From Enterobacter asburiae (lineage in GTDB: Bacteria > Pseudomonadota > Gammaproteobacteria > Enterobacterales > Enterobacteriaceae), in the NCBI GenBank assembly GCA_011754535.1, contig JAAQVN010000001.1, forward strand, positions 4,154,001 to 4,218,000: 64,000 nucleotides of DNA. Direction: 5' to 3'. This document shows positions 8,401 to 17,496 of this stretch, piece after piece. How positions within the stretch are numbered: the stretch's first letter is position 1; each line of letters starts with the position of its first letter. The position numbers and the translations under genes were made by a program. Below the pieces are notes generated by a model. That model had not been told where the DNA came from. It worked only from the letters and a program-made list of their open reading frames with translations, and made no database searches.

Positions 8401-8676
8401 TACACCCAAATTTTCCGCCACCAGCCCGGTAAAATCCGCATTAATACCGCCGTAGTCATTAAGCCCGGTCGTGATGTCATAAGGCGGCATCATCGGCCCC
8501 CAGACCGCCATGCGGATTTTGCGATGTTCGCGCACCCAGCGCCATTCGCTGCTGCTGAGCCCGGGTTCAATGACCTCTTCATGGCTGCGCGCCAGCAAGC
8601 GAAGGGATTCCTCCTGTGGCGCGGCAGACGCAGCAAATGTGAGGCAAAAAAGCAGGATAAAGGAAACAATATTCAC
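5491..8676 (-). CDS. BvgS/EvgS-like hybrid sensor histidine kinase
   Basis: The 1061-residue membrane sensor has, in order, a signal peptide (1-19), two periplasmic solute-binding (Venus flytrap) domains of SBP_bac_3 type (about 50-270 and 285-505), one membrane helix (about 521-541), a dimerisation/phosphoacceptor domain with SHEIRTP (His582), an ATPase with NLLGNAIKF, DTGEGI and GLGL, a receiver domain with VISDCNMPG (Asp870), and a C-terminal Hpt domain with LHRLRGG (His993). This gives a His-Asp-His relay to the partner regulator. It is shorter than E. coli EvgS (1197) and lacks the PAS domain before the kinase. Translation starts at a GTG in a GTGA overlap with the upstream response-regulator gene, implying coupling. 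The signal sensed is unknown. Confidence 0.88.
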   Translation of the reverse strand: MNIVSFILLFCLTFAASAAPQEESLRLLARSHEEVIEPGLSSSEWRWVREHRKIRMAVWGPMMPPYDITTGLNDYGGINADFTGLVAENLGVDIEVVRYLSYDEALSALRAGKADFIPQAGASQQKQGLLLSVLYSDNIPVEVVNTDASPDDVVKRIAVSPVYNSRDVLARYPGASIVNFSSSRHALEALAFRKIDLFFSDAISARYLASQSNLSNVSIRSVASTFDASGFSFAAMPKMAVWIAILDKMLTALPENASVEIHRRWSGGIPLSLSEEPPRYTSLEHKWIKEHSRIRVAVAQDNAPVAFFNERGELRGILADLLTALRLRTGFTFEILRYSSQDAAFRAVNRGEADLIAGVTQEGIWQAELLTTRTWLYNSWVMVGRKQQGKETRQPRVVSLRGEAPDSWLGRQNSGQTAKVDTWWHGLASVVRHENDLMVVPLIVANTQLTRNEFASLKILASIDTEPLRFAFGTSRQAWPLITILNKALINIPPEDLHALTRGGNAGNMFASVSTSALSKAWLAVLLVTGGALLALVAWWIYKRRRIRRARILRLIQKLREAKHRAERLRRGKSTFLATMSHEIRTPVSIIIGMLELVMKRPDNTLKNRQSIRVAWDASQSLLLLIGNILDVERIEFGRLVLRPERASLRTLIESSALLFEELAAQKSLKFVLEMDTELKGDVLMDVVRFRQIVINLLGNAIKFTDSGQVTLRAQPQWQDGKFMLLALTIEDTGEGIDETTRQRLFQPFSQGPSRNLAQGSGLGLYICRQLADMMGGSLDLDSAPGEGTTVTVTLKVPMMDPLPQREVDASSPPGKRAALTIMVVDDNPVGLMLLTQQLEWLGHQVSPYDSPHALLDNLTTLQPDAVISDCNMPGMSGYELSRIINERYPDVIVLGMTADARESARDAAREAGMSNCIFKPVTLAALEELLLPLRPAGKSPALYPTLTLPAALLDDKHLVSFLELQIAVIDETLCDIARWRNDPDTPLAESLHRLRGGIQLLGEQALEALCLEQERVVDSDGVRQLEEHILNLRAALQHWRDTGVQPRKTVLQQNEDGRTA

Positions 8677-9302
8677 GTGTCTGGCTCTGATGGGGAAATA
8701 AGATCGAACAGCTGTTCAAACTGTTCAACGCCGCTTTTCTTCATCATCCGCGCCTTATAGGTGCTGATAGTTTTATTACTGAGCGCCAGCCTGTCAGCCA
8801 CCTCCTTGTTACTCTCGCCCTGTTTCAGATAGTTCAGCACGGCGAGTTCCCGGTCGGAAAAACGGGCCAGGAGCGTTTGGGCTTCATGTTTTTCTACCGA
8901 CTTTTCAGCCATGCTGGCAAACATCCCTTCAGGAAAACAGTAATAACCATCGAGCAGCAACTGGCAAACAGGTTCAATACGTTCCAGCGCCAGGCTTTTA
9001 TTAATAAAGCCGCTCGCGCCGGCCTGTAAGGTACGTGGCGCATAAACTGCCGCAGGCTGGTTGGTGTACACCAACACCCGGAGCGCCGGAAAGTGGTGCC
9101 TGATGCGCGGGAGAAGATCCAACCCGTCAGCATTTTTGAGTTCAAGGTCAAGGATCAACAGTGACGGAAGTTCACGGTGCAGCAGCGCCAGCAGGTTCTC
9201 ACCGGAGGAAGTCGTCACGGTAAAAGCCGGATTTTTGTCCAGTAACACCTTGAGTGCAAAGCAGATTGCCGGATGGTCATCCACAAGCAAAATTTTCGTC
9301 AT
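8673..9302 (-). CDS. EvgA/BvgA-like response regulator (NarL/FixJ family)
   Basis: The 209-residue protein has a receiver domain (1-120; acidic pair in LLVDDH, phosphoacceptor Asp52 in LILDLEL, Lys in FINKSL) and a LuxR-type helix-turn-helix at about 145-200 (FSDRELAVLNYLKQGESNKEV). The final aspartate should be phosphorylated by the Hpt domain of the overlapping sensor. It is the first gene of the pair, with sensor translation coupled to its stop. Upstream there is a 20-bp-spaced direct repeat TTGTCTG (9387 and 9407), a candidate autoregulatory site. It resembles EvgA more than NarL by its pairing with a two-flytrap sensor. Target genes are not known; the neighbouring usher and barrel genes are obvious candidates. 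Confidence 0.88.
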   Translation of the reverse strand: MTKILLVDDHPAICFALKVLLDKNPAFTVTTSSGENLLALLHRELPSLLILDLELKNADGLDLLPRIRHHFPALRVLVYTNQPAAVYAPRTLQAGASGFINKSLALERIEPVCQLLLDGYYCFPEGMFASMAEKSVEKHEAQTLLARFSDRELAVLNYLKQGESNKEVADRLALSNKTISTYKARMMKKSGVEQFEQLFDLISPSEPDT

Positions 9303-9646
9303 TATGTTTATTTCTTACCTAAGGGGTTAACCGTATCATTATGCGGGGTACACCATAGCCGATCGCCCAGGGAATCGAGACAAGGCTTGTCTGTTTTCAG
9401 AAATTTTTGTCTGCACAAAGAAATATCTGAGCAGAAGCTCGGACAGTGGTGACAATGCTGGAACTGGAACCGGAATTAATCAAAACCATCCTGCTTTTTT
9501 GCTTCCTGCTCACTCCCCCACCTCACAAACTGCGAATCTAAAGAAATCCCCCATCGCGCCGATCATCATCCGTGTGTATTATTTCCTGTAGCTTTTACAA
9601 CAACTACCCTTAACTCAAATACTTAAGCGCCAAAGCGAAAGGCATC
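9303..9646. promoter_or_regulatory. Divergent intergenic region between the EvgA-like regulator and the J-domain-like gene
   Basis: This 344-bp gap has no ORF. It holds two TTGTCTG direct repeats 20 bp apart (9387-9393, 9407-9413), two helical turns, about 85-110 bp upstream of the regulator ATG. This spacing is common for sites bound by response-regulator dimers. Around 9588-9602 an inverted TGTA/TACA pair occurs before the J-domain-like gene. These are readings by eye, not matches to a known box. Confidence 0.3.
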
Positions 9647-10816
9647 ATGAGCACACCGATCAAACGGCTAGAAATCATTAAAAATGCCATTGAACTGGAA
9701 GATGACGACATCATCCAGAGCCAGCTGACACGCCTGAAAAATGAAGCGTTTGACGATGAGCTACAGGCAATCGTCGTGATGCTTGAGCAAAAGAACTACA
9801 CCGCGGCGATGGCGGCCATTACCGCCTGGCTGCAGAGCCAGCGCGCCGTGACCCAATGGCGCGATCCGCAGGTGGCCGCCAGCAAGCTGGAGCTGAAGGC
9901 GCTGGAAGAGCGACTGCGCGATCTGATTGACCGCCGCAACGCACGCGTACAGCAGCTTGATGAGTTCAACGATTTGTATTTTTCACGGCTGGGCCCGCTG
10001 ATGCAGCAGATCCTCGCCCTGCGTAAAACCCTGGCGGAGCTGAACCTGCGTCGTCAGCAGGCGGAGGCGCGTCGTCGCGAGGAAGATTACCGTCGCTGCC
10101 AGCGCTATATGGCGCAGGCGGTAGAGGTGCTGGCTACGCTCACCCAGCGCTGGCGCGACCTTCCGGCCGACTCCGTGCAGGCCGCTGAGGCGCGCAAGCA
10201 TCTTGAGCAGCAAAGTAATCTGATTGCCAACCTGCTGGCCGAAGCGCTTGAGCTGGAGAGCGGCTTAACGCGCGAAGAGGAGCCTACCCGGCAGGCCCGC
10301 GACGAGGCCAACGAAGAGTACGAGAAGTATCGCGAACAACATCACGATGCCGAAGTGCGTCTGCGTAAGGGGAAAGATCTCTCGGAAGAGGATCGGAACG
10401 AGCTCAAGCGCCTCTGGCGGCAGGCGAGCAAGCTCTGCCATCCGGATTTAGTCGCAGACGATCTAAAAGAGGAAGCCAACGCGATGATGGTGCAGCTCAA
10501 CCAGGCGAAGCAGCGCGGCGACGTAAAAGCCATTCGCTCGCTGGTGGCCCGCCTGCAGCAGGGCTTCGAGCCATTGATGGCAAGCGACAGGCTGAACGAT
10601 CTGGAACGTATCCGTAAAAAAATGGCGCAGGTCCGCGAGCAAATCGACACCTTAGTGCACGAGCTGGCGGAGCTGGAAAAAGAGGAGTCCTGGCTGCTGG
10701 TCTCGTCGCTGAGCAATATGGAAGCGTACTTTGCTCAGCAGGAAAAAGCGCTGCACGAGGTCCGCGCCTCGCTCGAACATCAGGTGAACGAAGCGCAGCT
10801 GGATTCGGCAGCCTGA
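9647..10816 (+). CDS. Coiled-coil protein with an internal J-domain-like segment
   Basis: The 389-residue soluble protein has no signal peptide. It is dominated by charged heptad-like helices (about 75-245 and 310-385). Between them, residues 245-300 contain LWRQASKLCHPDLVADDL, with His265-Pro266-Asp267, the tripeptide by which J-domains stimulate Hsp70 ATPase. The helix before HPD (LKRLWRQASKL) and the stretch after it fit helices II and III of a J-domain. No glycine-rich or zinc-finger regions of DnaJ are present. An Hsp70 co-chaperone role is therefore plausible but unproven; the family has no function I recognise. It is transcribed divergently from the EvgA-like gene and runs to within one base of yqjH, which converges on it. 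Confidence 0.65.
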   Translation: MSTPIKRLEIIKNAIELEDDDIIQSQLTRLKNEAFDDELQAIVVMLEQKNYTAAMAAITAWLQSQRAVTQWRDPQVAASKLELKALEERLRDLIDRRNARVQQLDEFNDLYFSRLGPLMQQILALRKTLAELNLRRQQAEARRREEDYRRCQRYMAQAVEVLATLTQRWRDLPADSVQAAEARKHLEQQSNLIANLLAEALELESGLTREEEPTRQARDEANEEYEKYREQHHDAEVRLRKGKDLSEEDRNELKRLWRQASKLCHPDLVADDLKEEANAMMVQLNQAKQRGDVKAIRSLVARLQQGFEPLMASDRLNDLERIRKKMAQVREQIDTLVHELAELEKEESWLLVSSLSNMEAYFAQQEKALHEVRASLEHQVNEAQLDSAA

Positions 10817-11581
10817 TTATTTAGCGTGCCAGTATGCGCTGGCACGCACCAGCTGCTGGTCAATCGAGTCGGTTTCAAACTGGCGGCTCAGGCTTTTCAC
10901 CACCTTCCCTTCCCCGGTCAGCCAGATAAAGTAATCCTCAGCCGGAACGGTCAGCGCCGCCAGATGGTCCGCTACCGCCTGCACGTTGTGGCCCACCACC
11001 CATTTGATGTTGAATTCGCTCAGGTGCGCCAGATAGCCTTTGTAAGATTCGTCCCCGACCGTCACTACCGCTTGAACCTCCGGGTGAACCGGCAGTTTAA
11101 CAATGCTCTCTAAGCGCCGACGCAGCGCGGGCATGCCGGACTCGTCGCACACGTACAGCTGCCAGGCGTAATCCTCCGGCACCACCAGAGAACCGCGCGG
11201 GCCGCCGATGGTCAGCCTGTCGCCCGCTTTCGCCTCGACCGCCCAGCGGCTGGCAACCCCGCCGTCATGAATGAAGAAATCGAGCAACAGCTCATGATTT
11301 GCCTCATCGTACAGCGGCGTATAGTCGCGCGCCTGCGGACGCACGCCGTCGCCCCAGTCGATGCCTTCATCGGTGACCACCGGCGGAACAAACGTGGTGC
11401 CAGGTGCCGGGAAAAAGACTTTGGTGTGGTCGTCGAAACCGCGGGAGCTAAAGCCCTCCAGCGCCTCGCCGCCTAAAACAATGCGCTGAAAGCCTGCGCT
11501 GATGCGCTCAACGCGGCGCACCGTCAGCTCGCGAAAGCGCAGGTCATTACGCACGCGCTGTGGGTAACGGGTAGATGCCAT
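10817..11581 (-). CDS. yqjH: NADPH-dependent ferric-chelate reductase YqjH
   Basis: The 254-residue cytosolic flavoprotein belongs to the siderophore-interacting (ViuB/SIP) family. Features are an N-terminal FAD-binding barrel with RDYTPLY and the GPRGS phosphate-binding loop, then a C-terminal NAD(P)H-binding half ending RASAYWHAK. In E. coli the enzyme reduces ferric siderophores such as ferri-dicitrate and is repressed by both Fur and the nickel-responsive YqjI. Both controls appear conserved: a Fur-box-like sequence and an AT-rich palindrome lie directly upstream, and yqjI is divergent. It lacks four residues found in some homologues but the fold motifs are intact. Confidence 0.92.
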   Translation of the reverse strand: MASTRYPQRVRNDLRFRELTVRRVERISAGFQRIVLGGEALEGFSSRGFDDHTKVFFPAPGTTFVPPVVTDEGIDWGDGVRPQARDYTPLYDEANHELLLDFFIHDGGVASRWAVEAKAGDRLTIGGPRGSLVVPEDYAWQLYVCDESGMPALRRRLESIVKLPVHPEVQAVVTVGDESYKGYLAHLSEFNIKWVVGHNVQAVADHLAALTVPAEDYFIWLTGEGKVVKSLSRQFETDSIDQQLVRASAYWHAK

Positions 11582-11605
11582 TTTTAGCCTCTTGTCTTGT
11601 GAATA

Positions 11606-11650
11606 CGATATATCGAAACTGATTTTTAAATGATAATGATTACTAATCAG
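11606..11650 (-). promoter_or_regulatory. Operators upstream of yqjH: YqjI-like palindrome and Fur-box-like site
   Basis: CGATATATCG (11606-11615) is a perfect palindrome with the same GATATAT core seen before yqjI. At about 11630-11648 ATGATAATGATTACTAATCA closely follows the Fur consensus of repeated GATAAT hexamers. Dual Fur and YqjI control of yqjH is known in E. coli; these positions are inferred. Confidence 0.65.
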
Positions 11651-11681
11651 TAAAAATGCAAGATCTTTTAGATTGCATCTG

Positions 11682-11711
11682 AATATATCTTAGATATATT
11701 TTAGATATATC
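11682..11711 (+). promoter_or_regulatory. YqjI autoregulatory operator
   Basis: A perfect 19-bp palindrome AATATATCT-T-AGATATATT (11682-11700) is followed by a further half-site AGATATAT at 11703-11710, about 20-45 bp before the yqjI ATG. E. coli YqjI binds inverted repeats in its own and the yqjH promoter. Confidence 0.65.
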
Positions 11712-11728
11712 AAATTGAAGAGACTACT

Positions 11729-12223
11729 ATGCGACACGAACACGATGGCGGCGGACGCCGACCGCGCTTTTTCGGCCACGGCGACCTGCGGCTGGTGATC
11801 CTGGACATCCTGACCCGCAGCGCGAGCCACGGCTATGAGCTGATCAAAGAGATCGAGAATCTGACGCAGGGGAACTACACTCCGAGCCCTGGGGTGATCT
11901 ATCCAACCCTGGATTATCTTCAGGATCAGACCTTTATCACCATCACGGAAGAAGAAAGCGGTCGTAAGAAGATTGCGATTACCGCTGAAGGACAACGCTG
12001 GCTGGACGAAAACCGGGAACAGCTGGAACAGATCCAGGTGCGTATTAAAGCGCGCAGCGTCGGCTTTCAGCTGCGCAAAAACCCGCAGATGAAGCGGGCG
12101 CTGGATAACTTTAAAGCGGTGTTAGATCTGAAGGTAAATCAGGGAGAGCTCAGCGACGCGCAGCTCAAGCAGATTATCGGCGTAATCGACCGCGCGGCGC
12201 TGGAGATCTCCCAGCTGGATTAA
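11729..12223 (+). CDS. yqjI: PadR-family transcriptional repressor YqjI, with very short metal-binding N-terminus
   Basis: The 164-residue protein is a PadR winged-helix regulator: [16 protein letters not shown] begins the DNA-binding domain, and [14 protein letters not shown] is the recognition-helix/wing signature. In E. coli YqjI (207 residues) a 40-45 residue His/Cys-rich tail precedes RFFGHG and binds Ni(II), releasing DNA. Here only [12 protein letters not shown] remains, with two His and no Cys. An in-frame TAG upstream, with no start codon between it and the ATG, shows that no longer protein is encoded. It could therefore respond poorly to nickel or use other ligands. The last four bases overlap the convergent chemoreceptor gene. 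Core identity is strong. Confidence 0.92.
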   Translation: MRHEHDGGGRRPRFFGHGDLRLVILDILTRSASHGYELIKEIENLTQGNYTPSPGVIYPTLDYLQDQTFITITEEESGRKKIAITAEGQRWLDENREQLEQIQVRIKARSVGFQLRKNPQMKRALDNFKAVLDLKVNQGELSDAQLKQIIGVIDRAALEISQLD

Positions 12224-13779
12224 GCCGGCGCGTGCTCGCTCACGCGGAAGACGCGTACCAGCTCTTTCAGGTGCATCGCCTGCTCGTTAAGGGATGCCGC
12301 CGCCGCGACGGACTCCTCCACCAGCGCAGAGTTCTGCTGGGTGGTGGCATCAATCAGGCCAATCGCGCTGTTGATCTGCGAGATCCCTTCCGTCTGCTCG
12401 TGGCTGGCCTGGCGGATCTCGCGCAGGATCACGTCCATCTCCTCCACGTTGCCGACCATCCCGTTGATCAGAGCGCTCGCTTTTTCCACCAGGTTCATCC
12501 CGTCCTGGGTCTGGCTGGTGGAGCTCTCGATCAGCTCGCGGATTTCACTGGCTGACGACGCGCTCTTCTGGGCAAGCTGGCGCACCTCGCCGGCCACCAC
12601 CGCAAAACCGCGGCCGTGCTCGCCGGCACGCGCCGCTTCCACCGCCGCGTTCAGCGCCAGAATGTTGGTCTGGAAGGCAATGGCGTCGATCAGGTCGATA
12701 ATGTCGGACATCCGGTTCGACGTCTCGTTAATCAGGCGCATTTTGCTGGTCACCTGCTTCATCATCTCCCCGTTGTTTTTGACCACCGTGGCGGCATCTG
12801 CCGAGAGGTTGGTCGCTTCGCCGGTGTGCGAGGCGGTGTTTTTCACCGTCGCGGTGATCTGCTCCATCGAGGCGGCGGTCTGTTCAACGGAGCTGGCCTG
12901 CTCTTCGGTGCGCGCGGCCAGATCCTGGTTCCCGGCGACAATCTGCGCGGCCGCGCTGGAGATATTCTCCGAACCGGTTTGCACCTGCTGCACAATGTCC
13001 AGCAGGCGGTTTTTCATCTCCATCAGCGCGTGCAGCAACAGGCCCGTTTCGTCCTTGCCGTGCGGCGTGATGCTGCCCGTCAGGTCGCCCTCTGAAATGG
13101 CATTGGCAAACTTCACCGCCTCGCCGAGCGGACGAGTAATAGCGCGCACGATAAACCAGCCAATCAGGCTGCCCGCCGCAACGCTAAACAGGGTGATCAG
13201 GATCAGCAGTAGCCGGTTGGATTTAAAGTCACCTTCCACCTGCTTCCCTGCGCTCTGCATCTCATGGTTCTGAATCGCAATCAGCTCCTGCACTTTGGCT
13301 TTATAGGCCTGCTGCACGGTGAGGGTGCGGGTCATCATCTCCTGGATTGCAGCCGCGCGATCGTTGTTCTGCACCGCCTGCAAAATGCGATAGCGCGAGT
13401 CCAGATACTGCTGACGAACGTCGCGGATCTCGGCAAGGACCTGCTGTGATTTCGGATCCTGCAACACGCTGTTTAGCTCACCCAGAATCAACGTAATATG
13501 TTCGCTGATCGTTTTAAGATGCTGCTGCGACTGCGCCGTGTACGTTCCCTTATCATCCAGTAACATGAGCTGCTGAGTGCTAATAAATTCCTGGAAGTTG
13601 TCGATTAACTGGTTCGCTTTTACCGTGGTCGGATAATCATGGGTAATGATGGATTGCATCCCGTTGTTAGCCCGGTTCAGACTCAGTAAGGACATACTGG
13701 CGCTAACTACCATCAGGACAATAAAGAATCCAAACGCCAGAAATAATTTCGTGCCGATCTTTACGTCATGTAAGAACAT
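12220..13779 (-). CDS. Methyl-accepting chemotaxis protein with four-helix-bundle sensor domain
   Basis: The 519-residue receptor has a first membrane helix (about 10-32), a periplasmic four-helix bundle of 4HB_MCP type (about 35-188), a second membrane helix (about 190-212), a HAMP domain, and a cytoplasmic signalling hairpin whose tip reads [21 protein letters not shown]. Methylation-helix Gln/Glu pairs are visible. It lacks the C-terminal NWETF-type pentapeptide that tethers CheR and CheB, ending RVSEHAPA, so it probably depends on other receptors for efficient adaptation. The ligand is unknown. It has its own FliA-type promoter at 13820-13846. E. coli has no receptor gene between yqjI and aer. 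Confidence 0.92.
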   Translation of the reverse strand: MFLHDVKIGTKLFLAFGFFIVLMVVSASMSLLSLNRANNGMQSIITHDYPTTVKANQLIDNFQEFISTQQLMLLDDKGTYTAQSQQHLKTISEHITLILGELNSVLQDPKSQQVLAEIRDVRQQYLDSRYRILQAVQNNDRAAAIQEMMTRTLTVQQAYKAKVQELIAIQNHEMQSAGKQVEGDFKSNRLLLILITLFSVAAGSLIGWFIVRAITRPLGEAVKFANAISEGDLTGSITPHGKDETGLLLHALMEMKNRLLDIVQQVQTGSENISSAAAQIVAGNQDLAARTEEQASSVEQTAASMEQITATVKNTASHTGEATNLSADAATVVKNNGEMMKQVTSKMRLINETSNRMSDIIDLIDAIAFQTNILALNAAVEAARAGEHGRGFAVVAGEVRQLAQKSASSASEIRELIESSTSQTQDGMNLVEKASALINGMVGNVEEMDVILREIRQASHEQTEGISQINSAIGLIDATTQQNSALVEESVAAAASLNEQAMHLKELVRVFRVSEHAPA

Positions 13780-13819
13780 ATTTTCTCCATCGATGTGATT
13801 ATTTCTCAGACGATCGCTG

Positions 13820-13846
13820 TTATCGGTAACGAATCCGCTAACTTTA
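13820..13846 (-). promoter_or_regulatory. FliA (sigma-28) promoter of the chemoreceptor gene
   Basis: On the minus strand the site reads TAAAGTTA, 11 bases, then ACCGATAA, against the consensus TAAAGTTT-N11-GCCGATAA: one mismatch in each box. It lies about 40 bases before the start codon. Confidence 0.85.
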
Positions 13847-14060
13847 TGACTTTGATCGTTTTTTTATTTCATAACCATCACAATGGATAGGTAGAGGCTA
13901 TTAATACAGCCTCATCGATCGTTACCAGACCACCAGAACAGGGTTTTACAAAATAGCATCACGGAAAACTGACTTAGGCAGGAATAAATAACTGAGGCAC
14001 TTTCTTTAGTTATTTAATATCTGATTAACAATAAAACATATTAATAGTCACAAGCAGAAA

Positions 14061-14098
14061 TAAAAAAGCCGTTTATTCCTTACGGTATAAACGGCTTT
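14061..14098 (-). terminator. Terminator of aer
   Basis: A stem AAAAGCCGTTTAT/ATAAACGGCTTTT yields a minus-strand RNA ending in a T run just after the aer stop. Confidence 0.9.
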
Positions 14099-14115
14099 TC
14101 CGGAACACTACTGGC

Positions 14116-15636
14116 TCAATGGAGCACCGTTACCGCATCCTTAAGACGCCCGGCGCGGTGTTTCACCATGGCAGAAATGTGCGCGCTCTCCTCGACCAGG
14201 TCGGCATTTTTCTGCGTGATGCTGTCCAGCTCCGCCACCGCACGGGTTAATTCTGACAGTCCGGTGGCCTGCTCGGACGTCGAGTGGCTGATCTGCGCGA
14301 TAAGCTGCGTCACGTTTTTCACCTGCTCGACAATGTCATCCATCGTGCGGCCTGCGGCGTGCACCTGCTCAGAGCCGGACTGCACCCTGCTGGCGCTGGC
14401 ATCAATCAGCTTACGGATATCGTTAGCCGCATTAGCGCTGCGGCTGGCGAGATGGCGGACTTCCCCCGCGACTACGGCAAAGCCTTTTCCCTGCTCGCCG
14501 GCCCTTGCCGCTTCAACGGCCGCGTTCAGCGCCAGGATATTGGTCTGGAAAGCGATATCGTTAATCAGGGTGGTAATCGAGCCAATTCGCTGCGTGCTGT
14601 CGGCGATGTCGTCCATGGTTTTGACGACGGTCTGCATCGCGTTTCCGCCCTCCGTCGCCGCGCTGCTCGCAGCCACGGAGAGTTTATCCACCTCAGCGGC
14701 GGTTTCAGAGTTGCTCTGAACGGAAGCGGCCATCTGGTTCATCGTTGCGACGGTCTGCTGCACGTTCGCCACGGTCTGACGTGTACGATCGTTCAGCGCT
14801 TCATTCCCCTGCGCCAGCCTGTCGCTGCCGTCACGGACGCTCATCACCTGGCTTGAGACGTCATTGATGAGCCAGCGGCACATCAGCCCCAGCTGTCCTA
14901 CCGCGCGAAGGGTCAGCCCCAGCTCGTCGCTGCGGTTCAGATGCTGCACGCTGTTACGCTCGCCGGTCGCCACCTTCAGCGCCTGACGCGCCACGTTCTC
15001 GATCGGGCGGACAATCTGCTGCTCAAACAGCAGCGTACCCAGCAGCATTACCACGGCAGCCGCTGCGAGCGGTGCCCAGCCTGCGGAGGCTGACAGCAGG
15101 GTAGCGGCAAGCGCGGCAAAGAGTACCGCCATCACGCTGCGTACCCGCCAGCGCAGCGGCATTGCAGGAAGTTTACCCCGCCAGCCCTTACGCACCACCA
15201 GCCCTTTGTGAATACGTTTTTTACAGCTCCCGTTATTCAGCGCCCGGTAGAGCGGCTCCACGGCGGCAATCTCTTCCTCCGTGGCTTTGGTGCGGATCGA
15301 CATATAGCCCGTCACCTGCCCGCGGCGTACCATCGGCACCGCATTCGCACGCACCCAGTAGTGGTCACCGTTTTTGCGTCGGTTTTTGACAATCCCGCTC
15401 CACGGCTCGCCCTGCTGCAGCGTGTACCACATATCGGCAAACGCGGCTTTTGGCATATCGGGGTGGCGCACCATATTGTGCGGCTGGCCCGTCAGCTCAT
15501 CAAGCTGGTAGCCGCTCACCTGCACAAAGGTGTCGTTGGCGTGGGTAATGTAGCTGTGGACGTCTGTGGTAGACATTAAGGTGGTGTCGTCGTCCAGAGG
15601 ATAATTATTCTGGGTGACAAAGGAGGGAGAAGACAT
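14116..15636 (-). CDS. aer: Aerotaxis/redox receptor Aer
   Basis: Aer is a membrane-bound FAD receptor that steers cells toward favourable redox conditions. The 506-residue protein has an N-terminal PAS domain (about 15-115; [16 protein letters not shown] and [17 protein letters not shown]) that binds FAD, a central hydrophobic anchor (about 165-205) with no periplasmic domain, a HAMP segment, and a signalling hairpin with [21 protein letters not shown]. The ATG at 15636 is preferred: AAGGA lies nine bases upstream and it gives the E. coli N-terminus; an ATG three codons earlier abuts the ribosome-binding site. A FliA-type promoter and a terminator bracket it as a single-gene unit, next to patA as in E. 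coli. Confidence 0.96.
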   Translation of the reverse strand: MSSPSFVTQNNYPLDDDTTLMSTTDVHSYITHANDTFVQVSGYQLDELTGQPHNMVRHPDMPKAAFADMWYTLQQGEPWSGIVKNRRKNGDHYWVRANAVPMVRRGQVTGYMSIRTKATEEEIAAVEPLYRALNNGSCKKRIHKGLVVRKGWRGKLPAMPLRWRVRSVMAVLFAALAATLLSASAGWAPLAAAAVVMLLGTLLFEQQIVRPIENVARQALKVATGERNSVQHLNRSDELGLTLRAVGQLGLMCRWLINDVSSQVMSVRDGSDRLAQGNEALNDRTRQTVANVQQTVATMNQMAASVQSNSETAAEVDKLSVAASSAATEGGNAMQTVVKTMDDIADSTQRIGSITTLINDIAFQTNILALNAAVEAARAGEQGKGFAVVAGEVRHLASRSANAANDIRKLIDASASRVQSGSEQVHAAGRTMDDIVEQVKNVTQLIAQISHSTSEQATGLSELTRAVAELDSITQKNADLVEESAHISAMVKHRAGRLKDAVTVLH

Positions 15637-15687
15637 GATGGGCATTCCTTGCAGGTTATTCGAATGTTAATTTTGTGGTTTATTGTT

Positions 15688-15714
15688 TTTTCGGCGGTAA
15701 ACAATTTATCTTTA
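15688..15714 (-). promoter_or_regulatory. FliA (sigma-28) promoter of aer
   Basis: The minus strand reads TAAAGATA, 11 bases, then GCCGAAAA: six of eight and seven of eight consensus bases with exact spacing. E. coli aer is also FliA-dependent. Confidence 0.75.
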
Positions 15715-16009
15715 GTTGTTAAAGTTGATGGAGATCGCAGATTTCACTTAAACCGCACTTTTTGTGAGATTTTATAATTCATTGATTTCAAATACTTTCA
15801 CAAAGAAATTACCTACAAAACATGACCTGTTAACGCCCACTTAAGCCGCAAGCAATGCACTCCTTTAGTGCAATTGCCCTTTTCTGCCCCTCACAACGTA
15901 TGTTGCCGTGTTCCGCGAAATCCCGTTTCGGTTGTATTGGCATGATTAAATATTGTGCAACAATATTTTAACCTGGCGTTTATCCCGATTTTCGTTAAGT
16001 CATCTGAAG

Positions 16010-17449
<1,440 letters not shown>

Positions 17450-17451
<2 letters not shown>

Positions 17452-17496
17452 AAAATGCCGGGCCTACGTTTTGTTTTCTGTAGGCCCGGCTTTTTT
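17450..17496. terminator. Bidirectional terminator between patA and the XRE-cupin gene
   Basis: A perfect 11-bp stem GCCGGGCCTAC/GTAGGCCCGGC is flanked by A6 on one side and T6 on the other. Confidence 0.9.

Noticed and set aside
1723..10816. tRNA-delimited integrative island with attL/attR
   Set aside because: No integrase gene and no visible repeat of the ileX 3' end near 9-11 kb, so an attachment-site pair cannot be claimed.
15925..15965. TTGGCATGATTAAATATTGTGC as the patA sigma-54 promoter
   Set aside because: GG and GC are 16 bases apart, not the required 10; the site at 16010-16025 fits exactly.
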